A stretch of DNA of 64,000 nt from Alicycliphilus sp. UBA6560. Lineage in GTDB: Bacteria; Pseudomonadota; Gammaproteobacteria; Burkholderiales; Burkholderiaceae_C. This document shows positions 51,006-59,334 of this stretch, one piece after another; within the stretch, counting starts at the first letter, position 1, and every line of letters begins with the position of its first letter. The DNA is taken from the NCBI GenBank assembly GCA_002434305.1, contig DJJU01000008.1, positions 81,469-145,468 of the forward strand. The letters run 5' to 3'. Made by a program: the position numbers and the translations under genes. The notes under the pieces were generated by a model. The model ran no database searches. It saw nothing but the letters and a program-made list of their open reading frames with translations, and was not told where the DNA came from.

Positions 51006-52264
51006 GCTCCTAGGTTGGCTTCGATGATGCGGGCGACCTCGGCGTCAGCGCCATCCTCCAGCTGGTCGTACACACGGGTCTGCGCCAGGGGCCCGCTGCG
51101 CGGCGCCTCGGCCAGCGAGGCGCCGCCGCGCTCGCGCGTGTCCACCTGCACGTCCATGGACAGGCCCACGCGCAGCGGGTGCTCCTGCACCTGCTGGGCG
51201 TCCAGGGCAATGCGCACCGGCACGCGCTGCACCACCTTGATCCAGTTGCCGGTGGCGTTTTGCGCCGGCAGCAGGGCGAAGGCCGCGCCCGTGCCCACGC
51301 CCATGCCGGCCACGGTGCCGCGGTATTCGATCTTCTTGCCGTACAAGTCGGCCGTCAGCGTGGCCGGCTGGCCCAGGCGCAGGTTGCGCAGCTGGTTTTC
51401 CTTGAAGTTGGCGTCCACCCACACCTCGCGCAGCGGCACCAGGGCCATCAGCGGGCTGCCGGCGGCCACGCGCTGGCCCAGCTGCACGCTGCGCCGGGCC
51501 ACATAGCCGTCCACGGGCGCCAGCAGCTGGGTGCGGCGGCTGGCCAGCCAGGCCTCGCGCAGCTTGGCGGCCGCGGCCAGCACGCTGGGGTGCTGCTCGA
51601 CCGGCACGCCCTGGGTCAGCGAGCGGTTGCTGGCCAGCTGCTCGCGCGCCGCGGCGATGGCCGCCTGGGCGGCGCCGGCCGCGGCCTGGGCGGCGGCCAG
51701 CTGGGTGCGCGCGGCCGTCAGCTGGGTCTGGGCGTGGTTCGCCTCTTCGGTGGAGACGGCGCCCGAGCCGGCCAGCTGCTGGCGCCGGCGCGCATCGTCC
51801 TGCGCGCGGGCCACCTCGGCCTGGGCGCGCTCGATGTCGGCCTGGGCGCGCGTGGCGTCGGCTTGGCGCAGCCGCACCTGGGCGGCCAGGGCCTCGTTGT
51901 TGGCGTACAGCGTGCGTGCCTGGCGCACGGCCTGTGCCAGGGCGGCCTCGGCTTGCGACAGGGCCACGCGGGCGTCGGCCGGGTCCAGCTGCACCAGGGT
52001 GCTGCCGGCGCGCACGAAGTCGGTGTCGTCCGCGCCGATAGACATCACCGTGCCGCCGGTCTGCGGCGTGATCTGCACGATGTTGCCCTGCACGTAGGCG
52101 TTGTCGGTGTGCTCGTAGTGGCTGGCCACCAGCCAGTCGTACAGCCCGAAGGCGACAGCGCCCACGCCGACCACGGCGGCCAGCAGCACCAGGGCGCGCT
52201 TGCGGCGGGCCTTGGCCTGCAGGGGCGAGGGTGGGGCGGAGGCGGCGGCTTGCGGTGCGTTCAT
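50996..52264 (-). CDS. EmrA-like membrane-fusion protein (HlyD family)
   Basis: A 422-residue periplasmic adaptor. A membrane anchor lies at about 23-45, then YEHTDNAYVQGNIVQITPQT, the family start. A long coiled coil follows (about 100-215), then LLAPVDGYVARRSVQLGQ and VWVDANFKENQLRNLRLGQ, the second half of the lipoyl fold. It bridges the EmrB-like permease to an outer-membrane channel that is not encoded here. The last stop codon lies in repeat B. Confidence 0.9.
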   Translation of the reverse strand: MNAPQAAASAPPSPLQAKARRKRALVLLAAVVGVGAVAFGLYDWLVASHYEHTDNAYVQGNIVQITPQTGGTVMSIGADDTDFVRAGSTLVQLDPADARVALSQAEAALAQAVRQARTLYANNEALAAQVRLRQADATRAQADIERAQAEVARAQDDARRRQQLAGSGAVSTEEANHAQTQLTAARTQLAAAQAAAGAAQAAIAAAREQLASNRSLTQGVPVEQHPSVLAAAAKLREAWLASRRTQLLAPVDGYVARRSVQLGQRVAAGSPLMALVPLREVWVDANFKENQLRNLRLGQPATLTADLYGKKIEYRGTVAGMGVGTGAAFALLPAQNATGNWIKVVQRVPVRIALDAQQVQEHPLRVGLSMDVQVDTRERGGASLAEAPRSGPLAQTRVYDQLEDGADAEVARIIEANLGATP

Positions 52265-52324
52265 GGTGGAAGAGAGGGGAGGGGAGGGAAAAAGTGAGCG
52301 GGACCGGCAGGTTCTGCCGCTATC

Positions 52325-52378
52325 TTAAAAATAGCTGCTTGCGCTTGATGGGTAAGGGTTTGAGTGGTTTTTTATGCC
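52325..52378 (+). repeat. Short intergenic repeat A, copy 13
   Basis: TAGCTGCTTGCGCTTG (52332-52347), between the fusion-protein gene and the MarR gene. It ends at the stop codon of the MarR gene. Confidence 0.75.
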
Positions 52379-52860
52379 TAATCGGGCACCGGCTCGGCCA
52401 GCGCCTGGGCGTTGGCCTGCAGCCGCGCCAGGAGGCCGCGCAGGGCCTGCTGCTCGGCCTCGTCGAAACCGTGCAGCAGCTGCGCCTGCACCTGCACCAG
52501 CAGCTCGGGCAGCTGGCTGGCGATGGCCCGGCCCTCGTCGGTCAGGGCCACCAGCACCACGCGCCGATCGTGCGGGGCGCGCTGGCGCCGCACCAGGCCC
52601 TTGGCCTGCAGGCGGTCCAGCAGGCGCGTCAGGCCGCCGCTGTCGATGTGGCATTCGCGTGCCAGCGCCGTGGCCGTGGCGCTGTCGGCCGACAGCAGGC
52701 GCAAGAGCGGCTTCCACTGCGCGTCGGTCAGGCCCAGGGGTTCCATGCGCCGGTCGATGGCGGCCACCAGCAGGGTGACGATGCGCCGCAGCTGCAGGCC
52801 CAGGCTGCGCTCGGTCAGCGTGGCGACGCAGGGCGGGTCGGCGGGGGCGGCTTGGGGCAT
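52378..52860 (-). CDS. MarR-family transcriptional repressor
   Basis: A 160-residue winged-helix dimer. LLSADSATATALARECHIDS is the recognition region and LTRLLDRLQAKGLVRRQRAP plus DRRVVLVALTDEG the wing. It leads the efflux operon and probably represses it until a drug binds. The ATG at 52860 was chosen; a TTG at 52887 sits inside the proposed operator and is less likely. Confidence 0.88.
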   Translation of the reverse strand: MPQAAPADPPCVATLTERSLGLQLRRIVTLLVAAIDRRMEPLGLTDAQWKPLLRLLSADSATATALARECHIDSGGLTRLLDRLQAKGLVRRQRAPHDRRVVLVALTDEGRAIASQLPELLVQVQAQLLHGFDEAEQQALRGLLARLQANAQALAEPVPD

Positions 52861-52868
52861 GGCACGCC

Positions 52869-52894
52869 ACAATAATTGATCAAGCAAATATTGT
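52869..52894. promoter_or_regulatory. Candidate MarR operator
   Basis: ACAATAnTTG at the left end and CAAnTATTGT at the right form an imperfect 26-bp palindrome 9 bases upstream of the MarR start. It is AT-rich in a GC-rich genome, as MarR operators usually are. Confidence 0.6.
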
Positions 52895-52929
52895 CAAAGC
52901 AAATGCTTCTGCGCCTGCAGGCCGCCATC

Positions 52930-54132
52930 TCAACCCCGGCCGGTGCGCGCCAGGTAGCGGTTGCGCCAGAAATAGCCCGTCAGCGCGCCGGCGATGACCA
53001 GCATCATGGCCATGGCGCCCCAGAAGCCGTTGTGCTGGTCCACGAAGGGCAGGTACTCGAAGTTCATGCCGAAGATGCCGGCGATCAGGTTCAGCGGCAG
53101 GAACACGGCGGTGAGCACGGTGAGGACGCGCATGATTTCGTTGGTGCGGTTGTTCTGCACCGAAAAGTGCATCTGCACGGCGGCTTCGGTGCTTTGCTCC
53201 AGCCGGCGCACGTGGTGCGCCACGCGGGCAATGTGCTCCAGCACGTCGCGGCCGCGCACGCGGATCAGCTCCAGCTCGCGCTGGGCCACGCTGTCGTCAT
53301 AAACCAGGTGACCGTCGTCCAGTCCTCCGGTCCAGGCCTGCACGGCCGAGCGCTGGTCCTCGCAGATCTCGGCCAGGTGGTGCAGGGCCAGGCGCGCGGC
53401 CATCAGCGCGCCCCAGTGCGTGAAGCGCCCGCGTGGATTCAACAGCGCCACCTGCCAGTGGTCGAGCAGGCGCGTCAGGTCGCGGCGCAGGTCCAGGTAG
53501 TTGTCCACGATGTGGTTGACCAGACGCAGCATCAGGTCGGCCGTGTTGGCGGGCAGGCGCACGCCGGCGACCGAGGGGCCGGTGTTCAGTTCGCACACCA
53601 GCACCTCGGCCGTGGCCTCGGCGTGGTCGGCGTCCAGCGGCTGCGCGGCCAGGGGCGGTGGCGCCAGCAGGCGCTCGGCGTAGCTGTCGCGCACGGCGCA
53701 GCCGCCCGGGTGCACGGACAGCAGCAGCGCGTCGAACACCACCAGGCCGACGGGGCTGGTGTCGATGCGCCGCAGCACCGGCGGGGCGTTGCGCGTGGTG
53801 CGCGGCAGGGGCTGCTGGGCCTGCTCCTGCGTGCTAGCGGCCAGCTGGCGCATGACCAGCAGGTCGTACTGCGAGGTGTAGTCGTGGTGCGAGGGCAGCT
53901 GGGTGCTGAGCAGGTCGGTGACATGCAGGTCCAGCAGCTGCAGCCCGGTGACGGCCTGCAGCATGGCCTGGATACGCGCCAAGCCGGACTCCAGCTCGGC
54001 GCGGGTGCAGGCCACCCAATAAAAGCCCACCGGCGGCGGTCGGGTGGGCAGCGCGTCCAGCTCGGCCACGCTGGCGCCGGGCTGGATGTGGAAGATGCGG
54101 ATTGGTGGCGGCGTCGATGCTTCGGTGGTCAA
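52930..54132 (-). CDS. CorA-family divalent-metal transporter
   Basis: A 400-residue membrane transporter. The GMN motif (GIFGMNFEYLP, GMN at 355-357) lies between the two C-terminal helices, with NRTNEIMRVLTVLTAVFLPL in the first. The N-terminal 300 residues form the cytoplasmic funnel. It could carry magnesium or, like ZntB, zinc. No ATG exists nearby; the start is a TTG at 54132, with GGGAG supplied by the flanking repeat A. Confidence 0.88.
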   Translation of the reverse strand: MTTEASTPPPIRIFHIQPGASVAELDALPTRPPPVGFYWVACTRAELESGLARIQAMLQAVTGLQLLDLHVTDLLSTQLPSHHDYTSQYDLLVMRQLAASTQEQAQQPLPRTTRNAPPVLRRIDTSPVGLVVFDALLLSVHPGGCAVRDSYAERLLAPPPLAAQPLDADHAEATAEVLVCELNTGPSVAGVRLPANTADLMLRLVNHIVDNYLDLRRDLTRLLDHWQVALLNPRGRFTHWGALMAARLALHHLAEICEDQRSAVQAWTGGLDDGHLVYDDSVAQRELELIRVRGRDVLEHIARVAHHVRRLEQSTEAAVQMHFSVQNNRTNEIMRVLTVLTAVFLPLNLIAGIFGMNFEYLPFVDQHNGFWGAMAMMLVIAGALTGYFWRNRYLARTGRG

Positions 54133-54178
54133 AATGGGCTCCCGCGCTTGTGCCTCAAGCGCGGGCAGCTCTCATTTG
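54130..54178 (-). repeat. Short intergenic repeat A, copy 14
   Basis: CAAGCGCGGGCAGCTC (54156-54171). The hemB stop codon (TGA of TGAGAGCTGCCC on the minus strand) lies at one end and the ribosome-binding site and start of the CorA gene at the other. Confidence 0.8.
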
Positions 54179-55179
54179 CGGAGCAGTCGTGCGGCCTCGA
54201 GGGCGAAATAGGTCAGCACGCCGTCCGCGCCCGCACGTTTGAAGGCCAGCAGCGACTCCATCATCACGCGGTCGTGGTCCAGCCAGCCATTGGACGAAGC
54301 CGCTTTCAGCATGGCGTATTCGCCCGACACCTGGTAGGCAAAAGTCGGCACGCCGAACTCGTCCTTCACGCGGCGCAACACGTCCAGGTAGGGCATGCCG
54401 GGCTTGACCATGACCATGTCGGCGCCCTCGGCCAGGTCCAGCGCCACCTCGCGCAGGGCCTCGTCGGTGTTGGCCGGGTCCATCTGGTAGACGTCCTTGT
54501 TGCTCTTGCCCAGGTTGGCGGCCGATCCCACGGCGTCGCGGAACGGGCCGTAGAAGGCGCTGGCGTACTTGGCGCTGTAGGCCATGATGCGCGTGTGAAT
54601 GTGGCCGTGGGCCTCCAGCGCCTCGCGGATGGCGCCGATGCGCCCGTCCATCATGTCGCTGGGGGCGACCATGTCCACGCCGGCGTCGGCATGCGCCAGG
54701 GCCTGGCCGACCAGCAGCTCCACGGTCTCGTCGTTGATGATGTAGCCGGTGTCGTCCAGCAAGCCGTCCTGGCCGTGGCTGGTGTAGGGGTCCAGCGCCA
54801 CGTCGGTCATCACGCCCAGCTCGGGAAATTCCTTCTTCAGCGCCCGGATCACGCGCGGGATCAGGCCCTCGGGGTTGAGCGACTCGCGGCCGTCGGGCGT
54901 CTTCAGCGCGCCGTCGATGGACGGGAACAGCGCCAGGTAGGGCACGCCCAGGCGCAGGCATTCCTCGGCCACGGGCAGCAGCAGGTCAAGGCTCAGGCGC
55001 TCCACGCCCGGCATGGAGGCCACGGGCGTGCGCAGCTTCTCGCCCTCGTGCACGAACACCGGGTAGATGAAGTCGTGCGGCGACAGCGCGTGCTCGCGCA
55101 CCAGGTTGCGGGTGAAGGCGTCGCGGCGCAGGCGGCGCGGACGGCTGGCAGGAAAGGGGGTGGGATTGGACAGATGCAT
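54172..55179 (-). CDS. hemB: Delta-aminolevulinic acid dehydratase
   Basis: A 335-residue enzyme joining two aminolevulinates into porphobilinogen for heme. The Schiff-base lysines are in AYSAKYASAFYGPFRDA and MVKPGMPYLD. The metal site reads DVALDPYTSHGQDG, with Ala/Asp in place of the zinc cysteines, so it is the magnesium-dependent type. Length is normal. The stop lies in repeat A. Confidence 0.95.
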   Translation of the reverse strand: MHLSNPTPFPASRPRRLRRDAFTRNLVREHALSPHDFIYPVFVHEGEKLRTPVASMPGVERLSLDLLLPVAEECLRLGVPYLALFPSIDGALKTPDGRESLNPEGLIPRVIRALKKEFPELGVMTDVALDPYTSHGQDGLLDDTGYIINDETVELLVGQALAHADAGVDMVAPSDMMDGRIGAIREALEAHGHIHTRIMAYSAKYASAFYGPFRDAVGSAANLGKSNKDVYQMDPANTDEALREVALDLAEGADMVMVKPGMPYLDVLRRVKDEFGVPTFAYQVSGEYAMLKAASSNGWLDHDRVMMESLLAFKRAGADGVLTYFALEAARLLRK

Positions 55180-55330
55180 GGCGGACCATTGTGCGCCAGC
55201 GTGCGCGGCGCCGGGGCATCCGCCTTGCGGGCGCCGGCGCGCGGTGCTAGATTGCCGCCGGGCGGTTGGCCGCCCCCCGCTTCACCTCCCTGAGCGGGGC
55301 CTTGCGGCGCCCCCGCCCCAAGGCTTTCCC

Positions 55331-55357
55331 GCCCGGTCTTCGCCGGGCTTCTTTTTT
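55331..55357 (+). terminator. Terminator-like hairpin upstream of hemJ
   Basis: GCCCGG and CCGGGC pair around tcttcg, followed by TTCTTTTTT. No plus-strand gene lies just upstream, and hemJ starts 15 bases later. It may be a leader attenuator or part of a GC-rich repeat at 55260-55330. Confidence 0.5.
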
Positions 55358-55371
55358 GGCACACTGCGGCG

Positions 55372-55791
55372 ATGCTCTGGGTCAAAGCCTTCCACATCGT
55401 CTTCATCGCCAGCTGGTTCGCCGGGCTGTTCTACCTGCCGCGCATCTTCGTCAACCTGGCGATGGTCGATCCCGGCTCCATCGCCGAGCGCCAGCGCCTG
55501 CTGCTGATGGCGCGCAAGCTGCTGCGCTTCACCACCGTGCTGGCGGTGCCGGCCATCGGCCTGGGTCTGTGGCTGTGGCTGGGCTGGTGGCGCGGCGCCG
55601 GCGGCTGGCTGCACGCCAAGCTGGCGCTGGTGCTGGTCATCGTGGGCTACCACCACGCCTGCGCGGTGCTGCTGCGCAAGCTGGAGGCGGGCACCAGCCG
55701 GCGCAGCCACACCTGGTTCCGCTGGTTCAACGAACTGCCGGTGCTGCTGCTGGTGGCCGTGGTGGTGCTGGTGGTGGTCAAGCCTTTCTGA
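55372..55791 (+). CDS. hemJ: HemJ-type protoporphyrinogen oxidase
   Basis: A 139-residue four-helix membrane protein. KAFHIVFIASWFAGLFYLPR has the essential His, and the Lys in LHAKLALVLVIVGYHH matches HemJ (formerly UPF0093/CopD-like). It oxidises protoporphyrinogen IX for heme. The neighbouring hemB supports this. A four-gene unit appears to follow (VanZ, ferredoxin, hydrolase). Confidence 0.88.
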   Translation: MLWVKAFHIVFIASWFAGLFYLPRIFVNLAMVDPGSIAERQRLLLMARKLLRFTTVLAVPAIGLGLWLWLGWWRGAGGWLHAKLALVLVIVGYHHACAVLLRKLEAGTSRRSHTWFRWFNELPVLLLVAVVVLVVVKPF

Positions 55792-55812
55792 CGGCGCAAA
55801 GGCCCGCGCGCC

Positions 55813-56910
55813 ATGCACAAGACCTCGGCCTGGCCGCTGGCGCTGATCTACGCCGCGCTGATCGTCTTCGCCAGCCTGTTCCCCTTCGAGGGCTGGCGCG
55901 AGCAGGGGGTGTCCCCCTGGGTCTTTTTCACCGCCCGCATTCCGCCGCCGTACTGGACGTGGTTCGACGTCAACATCAACGTCGTGGGCTATGCGCCGCT
56001 GGGCTTCTTGCTGGCGCTGGCCTGCCTGCGCTCGGGCTGGCCGCGCGCGGCCGTGCCGCTGGCGGCGCTCAGCGGCGCGCTGCTGTCGCTGTGCATGGAA
56101 TACCTGCAGATCTTCCTGCCGCGGCGCGTGCCCTCCAATATGGATCTGGCGCTGAACGCCGCCGGTGCGTTGGCGGGCGCTCTGGCGGCAGCGCTGCTGG
56201 AGCGCCTGGGTGCGCTGGCGCGCTGGAGCCGCCTGCGCGAGCGCTGGTTCGTGCCCAATTCACGCGGCGCGCTGGTGCTGCTGGCGCTGTGGCCCTGGGC
56301 GCTGCTGTTTCCGACGGCGCTGCCCTTCGGCCTGGGGCAGGCCTGGCAGCGGCTGGAGGACGCCCTGGCCGAGCTGCTGGAGGGCACGCCCTTTCTGGAT
56401 TGGCTGCCGCTGCACGAGCCGGCGCTGGAGCCGCTGTCGCCTGCCGGCGAGCTGCTGGCCGTGGCGCTGGGCCTGCTCATCCCCTGCCTGCTGGCCTACT
56501 GCGTGGTGCGCACGCTGGGCCGGCGCCTGACGTTCGCCCTGGCCACGGCGGGCATCGGCGTGGCCGTGACGGCGCTGTCGGCCGGCCTGAGCTGGGGGCC
56601 GGCGCATGCCTGGGAGTGGCTCACGCCCGGCGCGCGCGCCGGCGTGGTGCTGGGCCTGGCGCTGGCGCTGGCGCTGCTGGCCCTGCCGCGGCGGGCCTGC
56701 GCGGCGCTGCTGCTGGTGGTGCTGGTGCTGCACCTGAATCTGCTGAACGACGCGCCGACCGACGCCTACTTCGCCCAGACGCTGCAGGCCTGGGAGCAGG
56801 GGCGCTTCATCCGCTTCTACGGCCTGGGCCAGTGGCTGGACTGGCTCTGGCCTTATGCCACGCTGGTGTATGTGCTGCTGCAGGTCTCGCGCCGCGAGGC
56901 CCGCTCCTAG
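55813..56910 (+). CDS. VanZ-like family membrane protein
   Basis: A 365-residue protein with about nine membrane segments. The N-terminal 130 residues match VanZ-like domains (SLFPFEGWREQGVSPWVFF, FDVNINVVGYAPLGFLLALA, and EYLQIFLPRRVPSNMDLALN). The C-terminal half is hydrophobic and less conserved. Function is not known. It follows hemJ by 21 bases. Confidence 0.85.
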   Translation: MHKTSAWPLALIYAALIVFASLFPFEGWREQGVSPWVFFTARIPPPYWTWFDVNINVVGYAPLGFLLALACLRSGWPRAAVPLAALSGALLSLCMEYLQIFLPRRVPSNMDLALNAAGALAGALAAALLERLGALARWSRLRERWFVPNSRGALVLLALWPWALLFPTALPFGLGQAWQRLEDALAELLEGTPFLDWLPLHEPALEPLSPAGELLAVALGLLIPCLLAYCVVRTLGRRLTFALATAGIGVAVTALSAGLSWGPAHAWEWLTPGARAGVVLGLALALALLALPRRACAALLLVVLVLHLNLLNDAPTDAYFAQTLQAWEQGRFIRFYGLGQWLDWLWPYATLVYVLLQVSRREARS

Positions 56911-56911
56911 A

Positions 56912-57262
56912 ATGGCCGGCATGTCCACGCCCGCACAGCCCTACTTCCAGCGCCACATCTTCTTTTGCCTGAATGAGCGCGCGGCGCCCGAGGCCTGCTG
57001 CGCCGCGCACGGCGCCCAGCAGGCCTTTGAGCATTGCAAGAAGCAGGTCAAGGCCCAGGGCCTGGCCGGCCCGGGCAAGGTCCGGGTGAACAAGGCCGGC
57101 TGCCTGGACCGCTGCTCGGGCGCCCCCGTGGCCGTGGTCTACCCCGAGGGCGTGTGGTACAGCTACGTGGACCATGAGGACATCGACGAGATCGTCGAAT
57201 CCCACCTGAAGAACGGCCAGGTGGTCGAGCGCCTGCTGCTGGCGCCGGATGTGGGGCGCTGA
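56912..57262 (+). CDS. Thioredoxin-like [2Fe-2S] ferredoxin
   Basis: A 116-residue protein. The cluster cysteines lie in HIFFCLNERAAPEACC and GCLDRCSGAPV, the C-x(about 12)-C plus C-x3-C pattern of the (2Fe-2S) thioredoxin-like group. It probably moves electrons in the cytoplasm. I chose the ATG at 56912 because GAGG lies upstream at about 12 bases; another ATG is at 56921. It starts one base after VanZ. Confidence 0.88.
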   Translation: MAGMSTPAQPYFQRHIFFCLNERAAPEACCAAHGAQQAFEHCKKQVKAQGLAGPGKVRVNKAGCLDRCSGAPVAVVYPEGVWYSYVDHEDIDEIVESHLKNGQVVERLLLAPDVGR

Positions 57263-57283
57263 GCGCCGCCGCGTCTTTCATGG

Positions 57284-57340
57284 TTCTTTTGGCTTCCAGC
57301 CCTTGCCAGTCAAGCGCTGGCAGCTATTTTTTTGGTAGCA
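57284..57340 (-). repeat. Short intergenic repeat A, copy 15
   Basis: CAAGCGCTGGCAGCTA (57311-57326), with left arm CCAGCCCTTG. It ends 5 bases before the hydrolase start, so the hydrolase has no usual ribosome-binding site. Confidence 0.8.
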
Positions 57341-57344
57341 ATCT

Positions 57345-57983
57345 ATGAATGCCCAGACCGAACGCCTGACCTTCACCGGCGCCGAGGGCGCCATCGAGGC
57401 GCTGCGCGACGCCCCGGCCGCCGGCGCGCCCGCACGCGGCGTGGCTGTCATTGCCCACCCCCACCCTTTGTTCGGCGGCACCATGGACAACAAGGTGGTG
57501 CAGACCCTGGCGCGCGCCTTCGTCGCCTGCGGCTGGACGGCGGTGCGCTTCAACTTCCGCGGCGTGGGCGGCACGGCCGGCGTGTATGACGAAGGCCGTG
57601 GCGAGTTGCAGGACCTGCTGGCCGTGGTGCAGCAGGCCGCGCCCGAGGGGCCCATCGCCCTGGCGGGCTTTTCTTTTGGCGCCTTCGTCGCCAGCCACGC
57701 GCTGGCGCGCCTTTGGGGCGAGCGCCAGGTCGAGCGCGCGATCTTGGTGGGCACGGCCGCCAGCCGTTTCGATGTGGCTCCGGTACCGGCCGAGGCCCAT
57801 CTGTCCACCCTGGTCATCCACGGCGAGCACGACGAGACGGTGCCCCTGACCGCGGTGATGGATTGGGCGCGTCCGCAGCAACTCCCGGTTACGGTTGTGC
57901 CCGGGGGCGGCCATTTCTTTCACGGACAATTGCCGCTGCTCAAGGACCTGGCCTCGCGCCACCTCCTGTCGGCCCTGCCGTGA
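57345..57983 (+). CDS. Alpha/beta hydrolase
   Basis: A 212-residue hydrolase. HPHPLFGGTMDNKVV and the nucleophile GFSFGAF (GxSxG), with Asp in HGEHDETVPL and His in GGGHFFHGQ, match a group of small dienelactone-hydrolase-like proteins. Substrate is unknown. Repeat A copy 15 sits directly upstream and a terminator follows. Confidence 0.87.
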   Translation: MNAQTERLTFTGAEGAIEALRDAPAAGAPARGVAVIAHPHPLFGGTMDNKVVQTLARAFVACGWTAVRFNFRGVGGTAGVYDEGRGELQDLLAVVQQAAPEGPIALAGFSFGAFVASHALARLWGERQVERAILVGTAASRFDVAPVPAEAHLSTLVIHGEHDETVPLTAVMDWARPQQLPVTVVPGGGHFFHGQLPLLKDLASRHLLSALP

Positions 57984-57988
57984 TGCGC

Positions 57989-58009
57989 GCCGCCCACGGG
58001 CGGCTTTTT
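57989..58009 (+). terminator. Rho-independent terminator
   Basis: GCCGCC-cacg-GGCGGC followed by five Ts, starting 6 bases after the hydrolase stop. Confidence 0.75.
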
Positions 58010-58052
58010 CCTTTCACCCTTCTCTTTTTTCCTGTCTCTCCTCTTGCCCGTG

Positions 58053-59216
58053 ATGCCTTCTGCCCTGTCCCTGCTGCGAACCGTTGCCTGTGCCCTGATC
58101 CTCGCCCCTGCCGCCCTGTGGGCCCAGGCGCCCCAGCCGCCGGAGATCGCCGCGCGCAACTACCTGCTGGTGGACGTGACGGCCGGCCAGGTGCTGGCCG
58201 CCAAGGACATCGACGCGCCGGTGGAGCAGGCGTCGCTGACCAAGCTCATGACCGGCTACCTGGTCTTCGACGCCCTGCGCGCCAAGAAGATCACGCTGGA
58301 GCAAAAGCTGCCCGTCTCCGAACGCGCCTGGAAGATGCCCGGCTCGCGCATGTTCATCGATCCCAAGATGCAGGTGCCGGTGGACGACCTGCTCAAGGGG
58401 ATGATCGTGCAGTCGGGCAACGACGCCACCATGGCCCTGGCCGAGGGCGTGGGCGGCACGGCGGAGAACTTCGTGCGCCTGATGAACGAGCAGGCCAAGG
58501 CGCTGGGCATGACCGGCACCCACTACAAGAACCCCGAAGGCCTGACCGAGCCCGGCCACACCACCACGGCGCGCGACCTGGCCACGCTGTCCACGCGGCT
58601 GATGCAGGACTTTCCGGAGTACATGCACTACTACTCCATCAAGCAGTACCGCTACGAGGGCACGCCGGCGTCCAACAGCAACAACCGCAATACGCTGCTG
58701 TTCCGCGACCCGACGGTGGATGGTCTGAAGACCGGCCACACGGCCGCGGCCGGCTACTGCCTGGTGGCCACCTCCAAGCGCGACTTCCCGCAGTCCGGCC
58801 CGCGCCGCCTGCTGTCCATCATGCTGGGCGCCGCCAGCGAGAACGCCCGCGCCGGAGAGACCCAGAAGCTGCTGAACTGGGGCTACACGGCGTTCGATTC
58901 CGTCAAGCTGTTCGACGCCGGCCAGGCCGCTGCCACGCCGGCCATCTGGAAGGGCACGCAGAGCACGCTCAAGATCGGCCGCCCGGACGCCATCGTGGTC
59001 ACCGTGCCATCGGGCAGCGCCGGCAAGCTGACCACCACCGTGGTGCGCCAGGACCCGCTGATCGCGCCCTTCACCAAGGGCCAGTCGGTGGGCACGCTCA
59101 AGGTGATGCTGGGCGATCAACAGGTCGCCGAGGTGCCGCTGGTAGCGCTGGAGGACGTGGGCCAGGCCGGCATTTTCGGCCGCGCGTGGGACGCCATCCG
59201 GCTCTGGATCAAATAA
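58053..59216 (+). CDS. dacC: D-alanyl-D-alanine carboxypeptidase (PBP5/6 type)
   Basis: A 387-residue periplasmic enzyme trimming peptidoglycan side chains. The signal peptide ends ALWAQ (about 1-24). Active-site motifs are S61-LTK (SLTKLM), SGN at 121-123 and KTG at 226-228. The C-terminus has the PBP5 beta domain (EVPLVALEDVG) and an amphipathic helix (AWDAIRLWIK) for membrane binding. I chose the ATG at 58053; in-frame TTG and GTG lie just upstream. Which paralogue (DacA or DacC) is not certain. Confidence 0.9.
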   Translation: MPSALSLLRTVACALILAPAALWAQAPQPPEIAARNYLLVDVTAGQVLAAKDIDAPVEQASLTKLMTGYLVFDALRAKKITLEQKLPVSERAWKMPGSRMFIDPKMQVPVDDLLKGMIVQSGNDATMALAEGVGGTAENFVRLMNEQAKALGMTGTHYKNPEGLTEPGHTTTARDLATLSTRLMQDFPEYMHYYSIKQYRYEGTPASNSNNRNTLLFRDPTVDGLKTGHTAAAGYCLVATSKRDFPQSGPRRLLSIMLGAASENARAGETQKLLNWGYTAFDSVKLFDAGQAAATPAIWKGTQSTLKIGRPDAIVVTVPSGSAGKLTTTVVRQDPLIAPFTKGQSVGTLKVMLGDQQVAEVPLVALEDVGQAGIFGRAWDAIRLWIK

Positions 59217-59235
59217 GACGCGGCGCGCAAGCGCC

Positions 59236-59264
59236 TTGCCCCGCGAGCAATAAGAAGCTACACT
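59236..59264 (+). promoter_or_regulatory. Candidate promoter of rpsL
   Basis: TTGCCC (59236-59241) and TACACT (59259-59264) are separated by exactly 17 bases, about 70 bases before the rpsL start. TTCGGAA-aa-TTCCGAA (59274-59289) follows in the leader, a perfect 7-bp inverted repeat. Confidence 0.55.
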
Positions 59265-59334
59265 GGCGGGCTTTTCGGAAAATTCCGAAGGGATTCACGT
59301 TTTCGCTTTTCACGTTTAGGGACGAACCACAGTA

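Noticed and set aside
49275..51506. 743-codon plus-strand frame opposite the efflux genes
   Set aside because: Shadow of the EmrB/EmrA-like genes, with biased composition and no motif.
52876..55293. Very long open frame on the plus strand opposite the CorA and hemB genes
   Set aside because: It is a GC-driven shadow. Its translation is low-complexity (His, Gln, Arg, Gly, Val), while the minus strand carries CorA and HemB with clear motifs.
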